Part shown: one piece after another, positions 5,905 to 8,747 of the stretch
Layout of the letters: each line of letters starts with the position of its first letter
Numbering within the stretch: the first letter of the stretch is position 1
The notes under the pieces: model-generated
What the model saw: only the letters and a program-made list of their open reading frames with translations
The model's database searches: none
What the model was told of the DNA's origin: nothing
Program-made: the position numbers and the translations under genes
Source: Candidatus Hydrogenedentota bacterium
Lineage (GTDB): Bacteria; Hydrogenedentota; Hydrogenedentia; Hydrogenedentales; CAITNO01
Length of the DNA stretch: 8,747 nt
Reading direction: 5' to 3'
NCBI GenBank assembly: GCA_022710255.1
Contig: JAKLHG010000138.1
Span: 1-8,747, forward strand

Positions 5905-8747
5905 TTACGGCGCCAATATCCAACATAACGGCACGGTAGCGCTCCCATCATAGAGGTACCGTTCCCCGTTCTGCCAGAGGTAAGCCGCGCGTATGGCATA
6001 ACCAATGGGATTGCTGCCCTGCTGCCATCCTGCGAGATAGGCAATGGCTTCACTGATTACGACACAAAAATCTTCATTCGTATCCGCTGGGTGATACGGT
6101 TGCTGTTCGCCTTCTTCTTCGCCTTCGACAGGTTCACCTTCGCCTTCGGCAGGTTCCCCTTCACCTTCGATAGGTTCGCCTTCACCTTCGCCTTCTACCA
6201 TCTCGCCCTCCCCTTCTTCACAATACAGGGACAGGAGAACCTCATTGGACGGGGTTTCGCCGCCACCATTGCTTACCAGGCAGCGGTATGTTCCGGCATC
6301 CGCGGAATGGACCGGGATAAGTTGCAGCGATGCCGACTGGCTGCCGGCGATGCGTCCGTCATCCGTTAGGTCCTGACCGTCTTTTTGCCAGTGATAGGCA
6401 AGCGAGCCCTCGCCCTGGGCCACTACGGAGAAGACCGCGGTCTCCCCGGGACACACAGTCACCGGCAGCGGCTGCTGTGTAACGGTCGGCGGTTCGGGCG
6501 GCGGGGCCGCACAGAGATAGAGCACCGCCTCCGCACCGATATCTGCGGGCTTGGTGAAGGTCTGGTCCCCCGTTCCAATGGTCTGGCGTCCCGAATCACT
6601 CCAGTCTCCATCTATCGCGTCAAACCACTTGACATCATAGGTGCCGGCGACAATGCTCAGCCCCAGGCTGGTTCCGCTGTCGCCGTAGGCGAGATACACA
6701 TCGCCCGGGTCGGCCAGTACATAGCGGGTATTGCCCCGGGCGAGCGCGTCCGCGGGGGCCGTTTCGTTAAAGTACGTGGCCTCCATGAATCCTACGAGAC
6801 GCCCGCAGGTCTGCAGGTCGCTGACGGACGTGCTTGCGATGTCCATGTACAGCAGCATGGAATAGGCGCCGCCCATGGCGATGGCCCATACTTTCTGGCG
6901 CAGGTCCGCTCCTGTCGGCAGGGGTTGGAATTCGGCGAGATTGACGTTCTTCAGGCCGCCCGTGTTGTTCCACGCGGCCACGGCGGCGTTGTGCAATTCC
7001 GTGCGGGAACTCGTGTTGTACTGGACGGCGAACTGGTCCAGGTTCGGGTCGCTGTTGAAATCAAAGGAAGTGCCGTTGTTCTGGTGCACGGAGACAGGAT
7101 GGTTGTTGTCGTCCCGCAGTTTAATCCGCCCGGCAACCTTCGACACGTGGGCCTTTGACAACGCCTCGCCGTATTCTTCCGCTACGCACCAAATCAGCCG
7201 TTTGTGATGTTTGAAGGCATTCACGATGGTATCCACCAGGTACGCCTCACGCGTGTCGAGTTCGCCGCTGACCAGGTCCCGTCCGAAAGGCGCCGCGCTG
7301 TCATCGTAGAAGATAAGGAAGATCGTAATGCCCTGGGTATCCATCGCCGTGAACCACGTTTCCCATTGGGCCAGGATATCGGGGTCCAGGGCATTGTTGA
7401 TATTCCCGCTTTCGAAGGGGTTTTCGTCATCGCCTCCATCGCCACCATGACTGCGCACCATCTGCATGTAAATGCAGTTGGCGCCTGTGCCCGCCAGTTT
7501 ACTGATCAGCGCGGCCTGATCGCCGGTGCGCGTGCCATTGGCGTTGCGCGTGCCGCGGTACAGGAAATCTTCGGGGTCGCCCGGACCGCACATGAAAAAC
7601 GGCCCTTCGTTTTCATAGGCGAACCATGCCGGATGCAGCGGGTCCACCACGAGGGAACCGGTCGGCGCGGCCGTTACCGAAATTTCGACCGTGCTCTCTC
7701 CGGTCAAGCCCCCTGTATCCGTGACCGTGAGCCGCGCCGTGTACACGCCCGGGGCGGCGTACGGATAGTCCGTCTCGGCTCCGGACGCGTCCACCGTGCC
7801 GTCATCCTCAAAATCCCATTCCCAGGCAAGGATCGGGCCTTCCGCGTCATGGGAACCGCTGCCGTCAAAATGCACCTCCAGCGGGGCCTGGCCCAGCGTT
7901 GGCGCGGCATCAATCACTGCCACGGGCGAATTTGCGTTGCAGGGCGGGCACGCCTGGGTGAGCAGTTTGAGGTTTTGGTTCATGCTCGAGGCGGCATTGC
8001 CCGGCACGAAGGAGCATGTGCCACGAAAGGCAACCACCAGGTCGAGGCTGGGGACGACGCACAGCGTTTCCGGGCCGCCATGCCCGACCGCGGCGAAGGT
8101 GTCGGCCGGGGCGTCCGGCCAGGTCAACATGCCCGGATTGGTCGCGCCATAGTCGTTGAACCACCAATTGAACCCGTAGATGCCGGGACCGTCGGCGGTC
8201 TGATCCGAACCGCCGCCATAGGTGCCGATACCGAGGTAATCGCTCCCGCTCGAGGAGGTGCGCGGCAGGGCTGCGGGCACCTGGGGCCGCATATAGGTGT
8301 CGAAATAGTGCTGCGCCAGGAGTTGGGTACCGTTCCAATAGCCTCTATTACACCAGAGCCAGCCGATACGCGCGAAATCGCGGGGCGTTGTGGACAGCCC
8401 GTACCCGTCGCGGGACGAAAAGATGGAGCCGTCCTGAAACTGCAGGAACCCAAGCCGTGTATCGGCTGTTGCAGCGGCATTGGCGCTGGTCCCAAATACG
8501 CGGTCGAACAGCGTGACCGCATACAGTTTTATGGCGTAGTCGTTGTACGCCCAGGCAGCGCCGGGCGCCTCGCCCCGGGCATAACCGCTGGTCATGTTCG
8601 CCAGGTGGGCGAATGTCATGGGTGCGTCCTTGGCGATGAGATCCCAGCCCTGATTCTCGATAAGGTCATTCACGCCGCCCAGCCGACCTTCCTGTATCGC
8701 GAAGAACAGCAGGGTGCTTATGACGGGCTTCGCCGCCGAGGCCCAAT
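5905..8747 (-). CDS. Large multidomain secreted hydrolase (5' end beyond window): serine hydrolase, PKD, glycosidase-like barrel, Ig-like, C-terminal module
   Basis: The frame is open to the right edge, so the N-terminus and signal peptide are missing; 946 residues are visible, numbered from Trp at 8745. Residues 1-265: serine hydrolase of the beta-lactamase/DD-peptidase fold, with SAAK (Ser3, Lys6) as the nucleophile motif, AYND (Tyr67; Asp69 where Asn is usual) and GHGG (His222), ending in CPPC. Residues 273-358: PKD domain (WDFEDDG). Residues 364-about 670: glycosidase-like barrel of the DUF4038 kind, with IWCVAEEYGE (Glu523/Glu524) and VNLAEFQP (Glu605) as candidate catalytic acids (inference), then a beta domain to 744 like those trailing such enzymes. 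Residues 748-840: Ig-like domain with Cys765 and Cys822 (YRCLVSN). Residues 843-881: acidic GEGEP linker. Residues 884-946: EF-hand-like module (DTNEDFCVVISE). It probably acts outside the cell; the substrates of both catalytic parts are unknown. A GTG at 8673 could look like a start but lies after the SxxK motif. Confidence 0.9.
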   Translation of the reverse strand, partial: WASAAKPVISTLLFFAIQEGRLGGVNDLIENQGWDLIAKDAPMTFAHLANMTSGYARGEAPGAAWAYNDYAIKLYAVTLFDRVFGTSANAAATADTRLGFLQFQDGSIFSSRDGYGLSTTPRDFARIGWLWCNRGYWNGTQLLAQHYFDTYMRPQVPAALPRTSSSGSDYLGIGTYGGGSDQTADGPGIYGFNWWFNDYGATNPGMLTWPDAPADTFAAVGHGGPETLCVVPSLDLVVAFRGTCSFVPGNAASSMNQNLKLLTQACPPCNANSPVAVIDAAPTLGQAPLEVHFDGSGSHDAEGPILAWEWDFEDDGTVDASGAETDYPYAAPGVYTARLTVTDTGGLTGESTVEISVTAAPTGSLVVDPLHPAWFAYENEGPFFMCGPGDPEDFLYRGTRNANGTRTGDQAALISKLAGTGANCIYMQMVRSHGGDGGDDENPFESGNINNALDPDILAQWETWFTAMDTQGITIFLIFYDDSAAPFGRDLVSGELDTREAYLVDTIVNAFKHHKRLIWCVAEEYGEALSKAHVSKVAGRIKLRDDNNHPVSVHQNNGTSFDFNSDPNLDQFAVQYNTSSRTELHNAAVAAWNNTGGLKNVNLAEFQPLPTGADLRQKVWAIAMGGAYSMLLYMDIASTSVSDLQTCGRLVGFMEATYFNETAPADALARGNTRYVLADPGDVYLAYGDSGTSLGLSIVAGTYDVKWFDAIDGDWSDSGRQTIGTGDQTFTKPADIGAEAVLYLCAAPPPEPPTVTQQPLPVTVCPGETAVFSVVAQGEGSLAYHWQKDGQDLTDDGRIAGSQSASLQLIPVHSADAGTYRCLVSNGGGETPSNEVLLSLYCEEGEGEMVEGEGEGEPIEGEGEPAEGEGEPVEGEEEGEQQPYHPADTNEDFCVVISEAIAYLAGWQQGSNPIGYAIRAAYLWQNGERYLYDGSATVPLCWILAP
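5908..6096 (-). other. C-terminal EF-hand-like module shared with the four-repeat protein
   Basis: Encodes the last 63 residues. It has HPAD-x-N-x-D then a hydrophobic residue and Glu at loop position 12, like one dockerin/EF-hand calcium loop, followed by AIAYLAGWQQGSNP, YAIRAAYLWQNGE and a closing PLCW. Over 59 aligned positions 45 are identical to the end of the neighbouring protein (encoded at about 2860-3036). Only one loop is clear, whereas true dockerins have two. The role as sorting, anchoring or docking tag is inference. Confidence 0.7.
6124..6186 (-). repeat. 21-bp coding repeat, three units (acidic linker)
   Basis: Three units of 21 bases (6124-6144, 6145-6165, 6166-6186) encode a seven-residue motif EGEGEP followed by V, A or I. 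They form the core of a 39-residue Gly/Glu linker (6103-6219) between the Ig-like domain and the C-terminal module. Units differ by a few bases each. Such tracts lengthen and shorten by slippage. The shorter GEGE linkers in the neighbouring protein look like minimal versions. Confidence 0.8.

Noticed and set aside
6385..7158. A 257-codon open frame on the plus strand inside the large hydrolase gene
   Set aside because: It is antisense to the well-supported barrel and Ig-like domains and has no protein-like features of its own.
8671..8673. GTG as the start of the large hydrolase
   Set aside because: The frame stays open to the window edge, and the SxxK nucleophile motif lies upstream of this codon, so the true start is outside the window.

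Overview
The window looks like a piece of a chromosome from an uncultivated, polysaccharide-degrading Gram-negative bacterium. Three large secreted or exported proteins are spread thinly among repeat-rich spacers. They are a Tat-exported formylglycine-type sulfatase, a four-repeat secreted protein, and a very large multidomain hydrolase. Acidic Gly-Glu linkers, an EF-hand-like C-terminal module shared by two unrelated proteins, PKD and Ig-like spacer domains, and a cysteine-type sulfatase together recall Candidatus Hydrogenedentota, with Planctomycetota/Lentisphaerota-type bacteria as alternatives. This placement is from memory of protein style and was not tested.

Layout. Bases 1-308 are a leader holding a diverged palindromic repeat, small hairpins and the probable promoter and ribosome binding site of the sulfatase. 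Bases 309-1826 (+) are the sulfatase. Bases 1827-2834 separate two convergent genes and are filled with inverted repeats: a second, better copy of the palindrome found upstream of the sulfatase, a strong stem-loop at 2041-2075, two copies of a 77-bp palindromic element in opposite orientation, a 9-bp minisatellite, and a likely terminator for the next gene. Bases 2835-5069 (-) encode a 744-residue secreted protein made of four ~160-residue repeats and the C-terminal module. Bases 5070-5904 hold a long leader with a good sigma70-like promoter in a 24% GC block, a 142-bp MITE-like element, a third 77-bp element, and a probable terminator. Bases 5905-8747 (-) are the 3' part of a gene running off the right edge: serine hydrolase (beta-lactamase/DD-peptidase fold), PKD domain, glycosidase-like barrel with trailing beta domain, Ig-like domain, GEGEP-repeat linker, and the same C-terminal module.

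How the genes may work together. The two minus-strand genes point the same way but are separated by 835 bp with a terminator-like site and their own promoter candidate, so they are probably transcribed separately. What joins them is the C-terminal module (45 of 59 aligned positions identical by eye), which suggests a common export, anchoring or assembly route. The sulfatase lacks this module and carries a Tat signal instead, so it probably works in the periplasm or at the envelope. No sulfatase-maturing enzyme, transporter or regulator is present. The most noteworthy points are the shared C-terminal tag, the unusual domain fusion in the large hydrolase, the unassigned four-repeat protein, and three separate families of small palindromic elements.
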